From: Setomelanomma holmii
Taxonomy: Eukaryota > Ascomycota > Dothideomycetes > Pleosporales > Phaeosphaeriaceae
DNA length: 64,000 bases
Direction: 5' to 3'
NCBI GenBank assembly: GCA_010015745.1
Contig: ML978215.1
Coordinates: 1 to 64,000 of the forward strand
The notes under the pieces are model-generated. The model saw nothing but the letters and a program-made list of their open reading frames with translations, searched no databases and was not told the DNA's origin. This document shows positions 9,783-20,398 of this stretch, one piece after another (within the stretch, counting starts at the first letter, position 1; each line of letters begins with the position of its first letter). The translations under genes and the position numbers were made by a program.

Positions 9783-12431
9783 TCATTTGCCGACTACGAC
9801 CTTCTCGCTGTTTGCTCTCGCGTCGCCTCCCGGCACTTGAGCGCCAGTCGTATCGAGACTTGCTTCGTACATCCACTCAAATCCCGGGTCCACTGACAGC
9901 TTTTCTGCAGCGAAGGCTCTTTCCAATTCGCCCAGTGCCCGGTCTCCAGCCGTTGTTGCACCTGTCTTTCCATTCTCCTTGCTATTCTCTTGCTGGCGAT
10001 GCTTCCAATCGGGTCCCAAGATCTCGTTCAAGCTAAGAGACGCTCCACGATCGATGCGCCTTCGCAGGCGTGGGTGCCAAATGTGGTCGTGTATCATGCC
10101 TTGGAGGAAGCGCTCTGGTTCTCTGAAGAGCTGGCTGCCCCAGATGTCGTTCACCTCGCGCACGTATGTGGCATATGGTAACACATTTGACTTCTCCATA
10201 ACCCTGTTTTCGATCACTCCCGACCGGCCGCGACCAAATAATATGGTGAACTGCATCTGGAGTGTCTTGACAACCGTGTGTCGATGCACATACAACCCAA
10301 GATCGCGCAACAGCACCAGAGTGCGTAATCCAGCACTCCATTTCGACTGTTGCAGGATCTTACGTTGCAACAGTCGCTGGCGATAGTGCTTCTTCTCCAA
10401 CGGTGGACCGACCAGCGATTGTTCCCATCGTGCATTCGGGAGAAGACCAGCTCGAAAGCCCCAAACGACAAGAGCTTGCTGGAAAGAGGGCGGGAAAAGC
10501 TGTCGAAGAGGGTGGAGCTTAATCTCGTGTTGTGTGACCGTGGCCGGAAAGTGGAAATAGTGATTACGCTCTGGGTATGCCTCGCGTAATTTTGCTAGAG
10601 CTGGCTCTCGAAAAGGCGATGACGGAAGTTTTGTAAAGCACGCACTGTTCCTTGGTGTATACCAGCACAATAACCACAGCAATAGTCGTCGTAACTCTCT
10701 GAATCGCCCAGTCATACCGAATCGGCGAATGATCTCGCGCCAGGTCAGAGGCGAGACCGGACCCATCCCGAATTGAAGTATGACCATAAAGATGCGTGTG
10801 ACAAACCGCAAGTCGTCAAAATCAGCGCCCTTGGTGACAGGCTTCTTCCCTCGCTGTCGGCGTCGCAAGAGGCCCTTGATTGCAGCAACGGACTCAATTG
10901 TAACCATTATACCCCGACTGCGCATGTCTTGGAGCACTTCCGCGACATGCTGTGGGCCGGTAGATCTAATATGGGCCTGCAAGAGCAGGTTCCAAGACTC
11001 CTCGATTGAGTCTTTATGGAACAGTGTAAGGATCGCAAGTGTGCGCTGGATTTGTGTGCGGTCGTCCTGCTCCATATAGAACTTCAGCAGCTTCCGCTGT
11101 ACTTCGCTATCACCGAACACATCCGGGTGCTGGTCGCTGTCGAGCATGCTGCCCACCAAAGTCCAGTTCTGCTCCTTCGCAAACTTCTCTACCGCCAAAG
11201 AGAAGACACAACCTTGTAGGGCTATGCCAGCCGCTCTGAGCTCCTCGAAGATCCTCGGAAGATCCTCCAAAGGTTCTGTTCGGGACGCCATCGCCAGGAC
11301 CGCCTGTGGACCGATCTCATTCACTCCCACCAATGCAAGCCCCTTTATGACTGACTCTGGTGGGAAAGTCCTGGTTGCAAACATCCTGGCGCAAAAGGAG
11401 TCCTCAAATCGGACAGGTGCGGTATCGCGGCCCTTGAGACGTCGCAACAGATCTTGGTCATATTTGCGACTCTCGCGAGTGGGCTTTTGGTGGACAAGTC
11501 TATTCGTCGAATCGGTCGTTGATGCAGCCAATAGGATTTGAACAACGGGGACATTGGCCACAGACTCGGAGGGCATATCGTCATGGGATACGCAAAGGTC
11601 ATGCCAGCGGCGAGCCAAGCTGATGGCCCCTTTCTTGATCAATGCTGGCACGACATGATCATACAAGTTGCATTCGTCGCTGAATCGGTAAATATCCAGC
11701 AAGGCTTCATATGCGGCAGGTTTGAAGGTAGATCGTCCGTATTTCGCCAACATCTTTAGAGGCAATTGCTTCAACTTCAGCTTCTCGACCATCGTGTCAT
11801 GATATGCTAGTGCCATAGTCGGATCTCGTGGGAGCCAATATTTCATGGTGACGGCGTAAAGCCCCGGATATAAATGGCCTGTTTGTTCAAGAGCCTCGGC
11901 GGCATACTGAATGACTTGTGGTACCAGTTCTCGGTGCGTCACGAACGTACCCCAGAGATAGTCTGCATCGGCAGAGCTACGGGTCGGTAGAGCATAACAG
12001 GAACACAGTCGCAATTCCCATATGGCCTTGATACCTCGCAGACCATGGTGCCTTTCGCGAAGAGCCAGCGACTGAGCCCATTTCGCGGCGCTGCTGTCCG
12101 CCCCAGCGACAGCTTCCAAGTCGTCTAGCAGAGCATTGCTGGCCACCTCTACTTCGAGTAGTTGCGGAAGCTGCGCGTCACGACCAATCTGGTTGGTACC
12201 TTCGCGCCACCTCTTCCATTTCTGCCTGGGCCGATCTTGAGGACTCGTCGCGTAGCTGCGGCGGGTTGCATCGTGGTTGCAGGGAGTGGTTGTTGAACAT
12301 GCTGCAGGCAAATCGGAACAATTAACGATCACTCGTAGGAGTCGCAGAGCAGGCGGGCGGGCGAGGAGCCGTTCCAGAGCCGGTGGCATCAACGAAGGAA
12401 GGTGAAGGTGTGGTATCAAGCCATTGGGCAA
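9783..12431 (-). CDS. Mitochondrial pentatricopeptide-repeat-like protein
   Basis: A single-exon gene of 882 aa. The N-terminus is rich in Arg/Leu and lacks acids up to about residue 60 (LERLLARPPALRLLRV, then RRSYATSP), which reads as a mitochondrial presequence. Internal Met15 could be the true start. The rest is helical, with repeated units of about 35 residues, such as ALEQTGHLYPGLYAVTMKYWL, AYEALLDIYRFSDEC, ALVGVNEIGPQAVLAM and EVLQDMRSRGIMVTIESVAAIKGLL, as in fungal PPR proteins. These bind organellar RNA and support mitochondrial mRNA stability or translation. The gene sits head-to-head with a cytochrome oxidase subunit gene, which fits a shared mitochondrial role but does not prove it. 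The specific RNA target is unknown. Confidence 0.75.
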   Translation of the reverse strand: MPNGLIPHLHLPSLMPPALERLLARPPALRLLRVIVNCSDLPAACSTTTPCNHDATRRSYATSPQDRPRQKWKRWREGTNQIGRDAQLPQLLEVEVASNALLDDLEAVAGADSSAAKWAQSLALRERHHGLRGIKAIWELRLCSCYALPTRSSADADYLWGTFVTHRELVPQVIQYAAEALEQTGHLYPGLYAVTMKYWLPRDPTMALAYHDTMVEKLKLKQLPLKMLAKYGRSTFKPAAYEALLDIYRFSDECNLYDHVVPALIKKGAISLARRWHDLCVSHDDMPSESVANVPVVQILLAASTTDSTNRLVHQKPTRESRKYDQDLLRRLKGRDTAPVRFEDSFCARMFATRTFPPESVIKGLALVGVNEIGPQAVLAMASRTEPLEDLPRIFEELRAAGIALQGCVFSLAVEKFAKEQNWTLVGSMLDSDQHPDVFGDSEVQRKLLKFYMEQDDRTQIQRTLAILTLFHKDSIEESWNLLLQAHIRSTGPQHVAEVLQDMRSRGIMVTIESVAAIKGLLRRRQRGKKPVTKGADFDDLRFVTRIFMVILQFGMGPVSPLTWREIIRRFGMTGRFRELRRLLLWLLCWYTPRNSACFTKLPSSPFREPALAKLREAYPERNHYFHFPATVTQHEIKLHPLRQLFPPSFQQALVVWGFRAGLLPNARWEQSLVGPPLEKKHYRQRLLQRKILQQSKWSAGLRTLVLLRDLGLYVHRHTVVKTLQMQFTILFGRGRSGVIENRVMEKSNVLPYATYVREVNDIWGSQLFREPERFLQGMIHDHIWHPRLRRRIDRGASLSLNEILGPDWKHRQQENSKENGKTGATTAGDRALGELERAFAAEKLSVDPGFEWMYEASLDTTGAQVPGGDARANSEKVVVGK

Positions 12432-12621
12432 TGCGATGTGTTCCTGCTTTCGAAGCTCGAAGCTGCGAAAGTTGATGTGACTGCAAAGGGCTTAGCGGTC
12501 TTGGCGCTCGACTTCGCTCGCCGGCGGATCATTCGACCTGACTTCACGAACCGACACACCCAATCATCCACCCACCATTTTGCCCTCGCGAATCCGCTAC
12601 AACACCTCTCCACTCTACAAA
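12432..12621. promoter_or_regulatory. Short bidirectional promoter region
   Basis: Only 190 bp separate the start codons of the PPR-like gene (-) and the COX7a-like gene (+). Both are predicted mitochondrial, so a shared regulatory region is plausible. I did not identify a specific operator. Confidence 0.45.
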
Positions 12622-13142
12622 ATGGCAGGGTATGTCTATTCTGCAGCTGCGCAGCCCTCCAAGGAGCCGTCCCGGTCGTGCGATGACCGCCGTTGCACCT
12701 CCGATTTTCCGCGCAGAGCTCCATACTGACAACCGGCAGCTGGATCTTCCGCGAGAACCGCGTCCCGTACTACCAGCGCGAATTCCAGAAGCATGATGGC
12801 CTGAGGACATGGGAAAAGGTGCGTTGTCGATGGTGTGGAGAAGTGCAAATGATTGGACATGGCATGACGTTTTGGCATTCCCTCAGCCCGACGTTGACCA
12901 GGGTAGCAAAAGAAAGCGGAAAGAGAGTGGGAAAATATCGCTATGGATATGCGCTGACATATGGTGTACAGGCCCGCGGCAAGTGGATGATCCCTACGTA
13001 CAAGGTTGCCCTCTTCACCAGCTTCGGTGCCAGCATGTACATGATGGGCCGTCTGGTTCTCGTAAGCACGGCAATAAGCAGCAGCTGACTCTCTGGCTAA
13101 CAACATCTACAGGGACACAAGACATGGTTGGGCAAGAACTAG
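12622..13142 (+). CDS. Cytochrome c oxidase subunit VIIa-like
   Basis: A small inner-membrane subunit of respiratory complex IV. Four exons (12622-12629, 12740-12818, 12972-13061, 13113-13142) sum to 207 nt, 68 aa. The protein fits the COX7a pattern: a matrix-side segment with FQKHDGLRTWEK, then TYKVALFTSFGASMYMMGRLVL as the single membrane helix, and a short C-terminus. The first coding exon holds only eight bases, so a simple open-frame search misses the gene. Start choice: the only ATG whose splice product gives the conserved frame. The subunit number is a family-level call from the pattern. Confidence 0.75.
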
Positions 13143-13762
13143 ATTCAGAAATATCAGATTATACCAGGAGGGTAGCGAAATCAGATCACTCGGGAGTCCC
13201 AATGTACAAACACTGAACAGAGCTTGCAATCCATCAAGAAGTCTCTTTTGTCCTAGCTTGGGCTGCGGTTCCTCGTACTCGTGATGATCAAGGATATCCG
13301 CTCACAGGCATCGGAATAAGCCATCATTTTCAGGATTGCGGTGATCTGCAACCATTTTCCTCAAAGAGGGATGCTCGTTATCCAATTGGACTTTCGGACC
13401 GCTAATCAGCTCTTTCTTCGTCGTTATCCCGAACTACTGACTCTCCTTGCGACGTTGCGAAATGACATGTTCCCAAATCACTTCAACATAGCAGCCGATG
13501 GCCAAATCCAAAGCTGTACAACCATTACTTCTCTTACATTTGAACTATTTCATTGTGCATCTGTGAAAGGTCTCTCGTTCCTGGTTTGTTGCACACATCT
13601 TTGGCGCTGCAGGGCGTTGTCCCGAACACCTGGACTGGAGCTACCCCCCACATTAGTGCTAGCATGTCCAAAATGAGGTCAGTGCCCAGCCGAGATCCTT
13701 CGACGGCGGCGGCGCGACTGCATCCCAACCTCACATCTGTCCACTCCTGAGGTCAATTCACC
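13143..13762. other. Intergenic
   Basis: Open frames on both strands here are short and unlike any family I know. It is read as the 3'UTR of the COX7a-like gene and the promoter of the next gene. Confidence 0.45.
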
Positions 13763-15147
13763 ATGGCCGATTTCGTCAAGGGTCTTTTCGGCGGGCACAA
13801 GCCTGCGCAGGCGCCAGTTGCTGGCGATGATGGTGCATACTCCGCAATGCCTTGAAGCTGTCGCATACATAGCTAACACTCCCAGACTTCGCCGACTACG
13901 CAGGCGCTCCGGACCCAACACCCGCGGCCATCTCCTCCTTCACAGATGCATTCAACACAGCGCAGCCCACGGCAGCTGTGGGCGCCGGCGCGCGACCATA
14001 CACCAAATGGTACCGCGTGTGGGAGCGCACAACGGCCGAGGACTTTAAGCTGGAGATGTACATCCTGCCTTTCCTCTTCGTAATCATCGTCATCCACGTC
14101 TGGGGCACTCGCGCAAACAGGAGCAAGGCGAAAGCCTGGACCAAGGCACATGCGCCAGTACTGCAACAGGAGTTCTCGCAAGTCGGATACAAGGCAGGAG
14201 AGACCGCAAGTGACGCGGATCTGCTGCGCGAGAAGAAGGCAGATGAGTACCAAACATACGCCACTGGACGCCAGAACACTGCCTTTGTCGACTTCAAGAT
14301 CTCCCTCGTCAAGCGCTATAACCCGTTCATGCTCCTTGGCGAGTACTTGATCCCCCTATTCTTCGAGAGTATTCCTGCTCCGGCCGAGCGCGTCGAAGCC
14401 ACCGCATACGTATTCGATGGTCAAGAAGCCAAGCATGCGCCGCTGTACGGATCGGGCGACGCGAAGAAGGTCCCCAACAGCTCGTTTGATGGCTTCGTCT
14501 TTGCAATTGTGCATAAGGACATCATGAAGCGCATGCGCGAGGATCGCTATGACATCTCGTTGACCACAACTCGCGATCACGCTAAGCTTCCCGTCTGGAC
14601 CGCCGTCATGAGCGAGAGCGCCGAGATCACCGATATGATCCTTACGCCTGAGCTCATCAAAGCCGTGCACGATGCCGGCGACAATTTCGAAGCTCTGATT
14701 GTCACTGACCAGCCCATCGAGCAGCCCAAGACGTAGGATATCCAACCCTTCCAAACGTCTCATCAGCTAACACACCCCAGCCTCGACGACACCAAGCCCA
14801 AAAAGCGCATCAATCTTTCCCTCAAACTCAGCTCCGACTACACCTCCACGCTCCCCCTCTTCACCTACTTCCTGCGCCTGCCCGACCACCTCGCGTCCGC
14901 AGCACACTTCCGCCCTGAAGCCCTGCGCCGCATCAAGCAAACGCGTGACGAGCAGATTGCCAAAATCCGTAAGGTCGACGAGGACGAGAAGGCTGAGGAG
15001 CGCAAGCTCGCGGCTGATAAGTTGAAGAGGGAGCAGAGGGATGCCAAGCTAGGCAGACTGAGTGCCGAGGAGCAGAGGAAGTTTCTGGAGAAGGAAAGGG
15101 AGAGGGATAGTAAGAAGAAGATGAAGAGGAGCACGGTCAAGGCATAG
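13763..15147 (+). CDS. CCDC47/DUF1682 family ER membrane protein
   Basis: Three exons (13763-13832, 13886-14732, 14781-15147) sum to 1,284 nt, 427 aa. The order of parts matches the CCDC47 (DUF1682) family: an acidic/Pro/Ala-rich N-terminus, a single membrane helix (MYILPFLFVIIVIHVWG, about residues 87-103), a globular middle with KISLVKRYNPFMLLGEYLIPLFFE and a GFVFAIVHKDIMKRMREDRYD motif, and a highly charged C-terminal coiled coil (RRIKQTRDEQIAKIRK through KKKMKRSTVKA). In animals CCDC47 belongs to the PAT complex that helps insert multipass proteins at the ER translocon. The same job in fungi is inferred from homology. Splice phases agree at both introns. Confidence 0.88.
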
Positions 15148-15605
15148 AGGACTTTTGCTGAGACTGGATTAAAGGAGGGGTGCTTGGGTTATTGCAAGGA
15201 TGTTTGGATAGACGAGGGCATCATCGTGATGGTCTACAGGCTGATTGATGCAAGCTGATGTTGATGGGATTGGATGGACAGGTTCGTCATGATGGCTGTT
15301 GCTTTTAGTACTTTTGTATTATCCAGTTGTAAAACACCAGAAAAATGTTTTGATCAGATCCTGCTCTTACACGAATCAGGACGAGTAGAAAAGAATGATA
15401 AACTTTAACCGTTGACGACATTGCATTATTTTCGGAAGCTTCGTACCGATATTTGCTTTAAGTCTCTTCTCTGCGAGGCTGTCATCTCGCTGCACTTGAT
15501 CATGCTAAGATTCTAGTCCTTCCCCTTCGAAACGTCTCACTTTCTCCCTCTGTAAATCCAAGATCTCGAGCCAGATCTGCAGTTCCACCAGAGAGCTTTA
15601 GCTTC
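15148..15605. other. Intergenic between convergent genes
   Basis: This holds the 3' ends of the CCDC47-like gene and the chitinase gene. Nothing else is recognised. Confidence 0.5.
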
Positions 15606-17787
15606 TCAGACCTTCGGTGCTGCGCTCTTCTTCCTCTTCACCCGGCATGCCCGACCAGCCGCAAATGGCTTCGCGTCCACCGGCTGAGCTGGCTGAGCTG
15701 GAAGTGGCGCGGGCTCGCCTGACGCCGGTGCTGGCTGCGGTACTGGTGCAGGTTGCGGTGCAGGAGCAGGCTGCGACACTGGTGCCTTGCCCCCTCCCAC
15801 AGCGAGCATAGCAGCTTCATACTCAGGCGAGAAAGGCAAATCGCCCTTGAGACTCACCGGAGCAGCATCTTGCTGCACAGGGGCTGCTTGTTGCGCCGGA
15901 AGTGTCGGTCGGACCGGAGCTGCTGGCTGCACAGGCTGCATAGGCTGAATAGGCTGATTCTGCTGTGGTGTCGAAGCAGTCTCTTGTTGCGGAGCAACTT
16001 GCTGTACGTAGTCGTCCGGCGCGCCAGGCTCGGTACTGTAATCGCCATTTGGACCATCGGTGATCCCGTCGACCCAGACGACGTTGTACGGTTGGCTTGC
16101 ATCCGAAGTCGCGGATGGAGTGGAAGGCGGGTTTTCGATTGCGGGTGCCTCGCCGTCGACGGGTCCAGATTCAGGCAGCTGAGTGGCTTGGTATGGAGCT
16201 GGAGCTGCTATCATCAGATTGCTGTGCTTTCCTGTGCTCCCATACCCACCTTTTAGTATCTGTAAGCCAGTGTTCATCGCCTTGATATGGCTCCAATCGG
16301 CGCTGTCTTCGCCCAGACTCCATGCCATAACGCCTCCGAGGCCATACTTTGCGACGATCTGGTCGAACTTCCTTGCGATAAGCTTAGGTGTATCCCAGGT
16401 CCAGAACAGACGATTGACAGGGTCGAAGTAGTACTGTCCACCGGCTTGCTCGTCAGTTACGCCGTGCGCCATTGCGGATTCCCAGGATCCTGCAACGTCA
16501 GAATCAGTGCAGCCAGTACCGAACGCGTGCTGACAAGCGCCGGAGCAGAATTCAGCTGAGGTACCGCAGTTGCCATATTGGGAGCAACAGCCTGTGCCGC
16601 ATTTGGTGCCCTTCTCGGGGCCGCATGTGCCGTCGTAAGATACAGTCAAAGCAGAGGCGTCCACTGGCTTCATGTGATAGGTTTCGTAGGTCCAGGCTCC
16701 GGATGTTAGAAGGTCCTTTCCTGTCACAGGATCCTCGGCGAGCACGATGGGACATCCCAGAGGAGCCTGGGAGCAGTCGCCTTGAGTGGTGAAGTACTTG
16801 GCATAGTAGGCGAATCCGACTTTACAAGGTGGTCAGCTTGTGAAGATAATGGTGAGTATAGGCATGTAACTTACGATTGATCTTCTCCGGGGGAGCACCA
16901 ATAGCAAGATATTCCTCAATGGTTTGGGCTGAGTCGGCCACGGAGGTGTGATGCTTCGTGACATTGTCCCGACGGTTCATGAGATCGTAAGACATGACCT
17001 AGGAAACCATCAGCTCTAACCTCACAGGAATTAGTAGCGACTTTGGCAAGCTTACGTTGATGTAGTCTACCGAAGGCCAAAGCTTAGGTCCGTTCTCCTG
17101 GTTGTAGGCGATCATATCACCTGTAGCTACTGAGCAATGGGTCCTGCTTGATTTTAACATCATAACTTACCCTTCTTGCCTGGTACTGCTATGGAGAGGA
17201 GCTTGTTGCCAATGGCCTTGCGGATCGCAGCTAGTACCCTGGGGAATGCGTCGACCTGGTATGCTTTCTGCGAATTTGGCACTTGCTTATAGTCTGCACC
17301 GTTGCCTCCTGGATACTCCCAATCAATGTCTCCTTGGAGTCAGTACACCTCAAAACTAATGTCACATCTCGTAATGACTTACCAACACCGTCCGCGCCAG
17401 TGTTTGTCAACATTGTAGCGATATCTGACGCGAATTGCGCGATTGAAGCATCTGTCTTTGAGGCTCCAAAGAAACCAACGTCGTCGCCCCAGCCACCGAC
17501 CGCAATCATCACTTTAGCATTCGGAAATTCACCCCGGATAGTTGAGACTGGCACTTTGGGTTGATAGGACGCAGTGGCGTTGGCCATGGCGAAAGCAAGA
17601 ACAACATGATCGATGCCAGCACGATCTTCAGCGTTGGTCGGTCGGGTTGGATGCCACCTAGTTTTCGTAAGCAACGTCCTTGCAGACGCGGATTGTTGCC
17701 TTACTCATCGGCGTACATCACGAAGCGAGCACTCGCATGTGCGGCGAGCAGAGCAGGCGCAAGCAGCACAGCCAGTGAGAAGCGCAT
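15606..17787 (-). CDS. Secreted GH18 chitinase with internal CBM18
   Basis: An endo-type chitinase acting outside the cell. Six exons (17705-17787, 17383-17657, 17171-17329, 17056-17120, 16875-16998, 15606-16819) sum to 1,920 nt, 639 aa. Residues 1-21 form a signal peptide (MRFSLAVLLAPALLAAHASA). The GH18 active-site motif DGVDIDWE is at 117-124, with Glu124 the acid. AVGGWG and the late barrel motif GGVMAWSLGED are present. Between them, at 301-339, lies an eight-cysteine hevein-type chitin-binding module (CGPEKGTKCGTGCC...), so the module interrupts the barrel rather than flanking it. From about 430 onward the chain is a Pro/Gln/Ala-rich tail with repeats such as QPIQPMQPVQP. It probably works in cell-wall remodelling or mycoparasitism. 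The upstream in-frame Met at 17928 is rejected because the signal peptide begins at 17787. Confidence 0.93.
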
Positions 17788-20398
17788 CTTGATCTTAGAG
17801 AATGTGTTCACTCCACGTTGACGTTGAGTGAAGGAGAAAGAAAGTCGAAAGTCGAAAGAGTTTGTAGAAGTTTTTCGAACGATGTAGGTTGCCGTGGAAA
17901 AGGGAAGGCGCATTCCAGGGTTCGCCATCGGTTGCTAGCAGCGAAGTGAGGGACAAACGGAGATCAGACGGCAAGCACGGATGACGTGGCTGCCCGCACT
18001 TTTCCTAACGATGAGGTGAAAGGGGAGTGTCCATGGTTTCATGGACTCAAATCACAGATACTAGATTGTTGCAGTTGGGGCCTCCGTTCAGAGAATCGGC
18101 ATAATACACACGCACCCGCGACGATGTATACGGAGAGGATACGTCCATATCTGGCAGTGTAGTTGGCAGATGAAGACTAAGCATAGCGAGTAGGATATGG
18201 CGATGTTCGTTGACAGATGAGACTTGTGCCGCTCTGCGACCTGACTCAGATTCGTGCAACTGCATCTCATCCGCTGACAGCTGTCAGTCGCTCAATGTTG
18301 CAACATTGGCAGCCCTGTGTAGGGAATGTGGCGACAACTGCCCCTGCCGAATGGGAAACACGGAATGTTGTACACTGTGGGTCATAAAATAGTGCAGGCC
18401 CTTGACCTTTTCTCTGGACACTTAGTGATCCCCCAGATTGCTATCCTGGTGAGTGTGGTACGGCGTGTCTGCAGGGCAGCGGAGACCGTGTCCAACAGCT
18501 GCAGGTGTCGATACCTATCTTGGTGCAACACCCGTTTCCGGGCGCAGGGAAGGGCAAGATGGCGAGATGTCGGTGGTAGCGCAACAGAAGGATCACCTTT
18601 GAAGGGAAGGTACTGCACCCGAAAGAAAAGACATCAACAACGAGAAAGGGAGTCACGACTTGAATGAAGAAAGCGCACGAGACAACACGAGTAAAGTGAG
18701 CATAGACTGCAAAGATTCTGGAGAGGTGGTTTGACAGGAGACGGCCGCAAGATGAAAGTCGAGCTAGGAGATGATGTTCATGACCAAGGGTATGTGACCG
18801 ACAGACAAGGTGACGGTAGTGCCTGCTGAGAGGAAGTACCACGAACGGCAGTTGCGGCAGACATCACTTTGTCTCACTCTTTCCACTTCTCTTGTGAACC
18901 TCGGAAGCATCAGCCGCGTGCTTCACTCCAAAAGCTTATCAGTCTGTTTACTATCGATCACAAGAATTTCCGACTCTTCAATTTCGGTCAAGACACCTTT
19001 GGCAACCTGCTTTCACAGTCCATTCATCTCGAGTTTGTACGAATCATTGATGTTCTGGGGAGGTTATTGACGTTTATGCAGGTATGAACCGGCTGCCTGG
19101 TGGCTTCGAACAGTGCGGGCACGACATCGAATGAGGGTCGGTCGATTGTGTCGTTGGGACGGCCACTCGCGTCGGCTTACCTCACTATCGACATCTGTCT
19201 ACACTTCATGATAACGGTATCCACTCACCTTCCACACAATCTTGGATCAAGAAACATCTACTACTGCACATGCGATGCACGTCAGCTGCGGGCGCTGTCC
19301 AGGAGGGATGGTCTGTGATGCGGTTGCGGCGGAAGGGAACCATGGTTCACGAAGCTCGATCTCAACATCGCCCGCATGCGCAAGCAGCTGTCTGCATGAC
19401 TCCACGACCAAAGTCTGGGAGGTGCTGTGGAAACCAACCTCCAGATTTGGCGGATGAAGGTCCGACACGTGATGGCCCGGCCGATCCGTTGGCGAGGCGA
19501 CGATCGCTAACGTACCCCAGCCGCGAGCTATCGATGTTCTCCTGCAGCGCCATTTTTGCAAGCTTTATCCAATCACGACGCGCCATAAATTGAGAGGTTG
19601 GGAAGAGGCTGGGAAAGCCCAACAGCTGGCGACGCAGCATGGATCGACCTGAGCTGAGAGGGCGCGAACGACCGCATGCTGCACGTGAAGGCGGGTCTGC
19701 TCCAATTGCAGCCCTCCACGAAGATGAGACCGGATCCACTCGCGGAAGTGAGGTTGGTCAAGCTGCAGCATGCGTGGAGCTCGCTGAGCATCACCACCCA
19801 TTGCGCTCGCGGCCAATTTGCGAGCTTCGGCGAGGCCCATTGTACCCAATCGCCAAGCCAACAGCCGCACAAAGCTCGATGGCGCGTCAGGAGATGGCAG
19901 AGATGCCTCGGTGCGAGAGAGGTGGGCCGTGGTGTGAGCGAAATGCAGCGAAAAGGGGAAGCTGTGACGCGCTAGCTGTCCATCAAAACAAGGCTAGGCC
20001 TGTTACAGACAGCTCCCTCGGCGTCCCAGCCATCTCATCCATGCGCTGCTGCAAAACGGCCTCACAACAGACCCCCGGCTGACCGCCAATCTACTTGATC
20101 CCCTCGTCGCGCCTCGCTGCTCCCTCCCTCCTCCACCCCGCTACTGCACCCAATTGCATACACACGTATCGCACCAATTCCATAAAGCTGGCTCCTCTCA
20201 AGCAGCTCTTTCCCCCTCCACATATCTCCCAGTGAGACCCTCAAAGGAGCCAAGAAGTTCTTTCTTGATTCCTTTCGAATTGTTTTCGAACGGTTCGAAG
20301 GGTATTCGAGAAAGAGCGACCCGACTCCGGCAAACTGGATTTTGAAGCACGAGTCCGTCTCTCACCGCGCGCTGCTCTCACCACAGCTGACAACTCAG
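17788..20398. other. Long intergenic, divergent promoters of chitinase and HEX1
   Basis: About 2.6 kb without a recognisable gene. Many short frames overlap on both strands, a sign of GC-rich non-coding DNA. The right end probably holds the HEX1 5'UTR and at least one leader intron, because a branch-like CTGAC and a CAG acceptor end at 20398. No ATG occurs on the plus strand between about 20100 and 20398. A first HEX1 exon may lie farther left. Confidence 0.45.
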
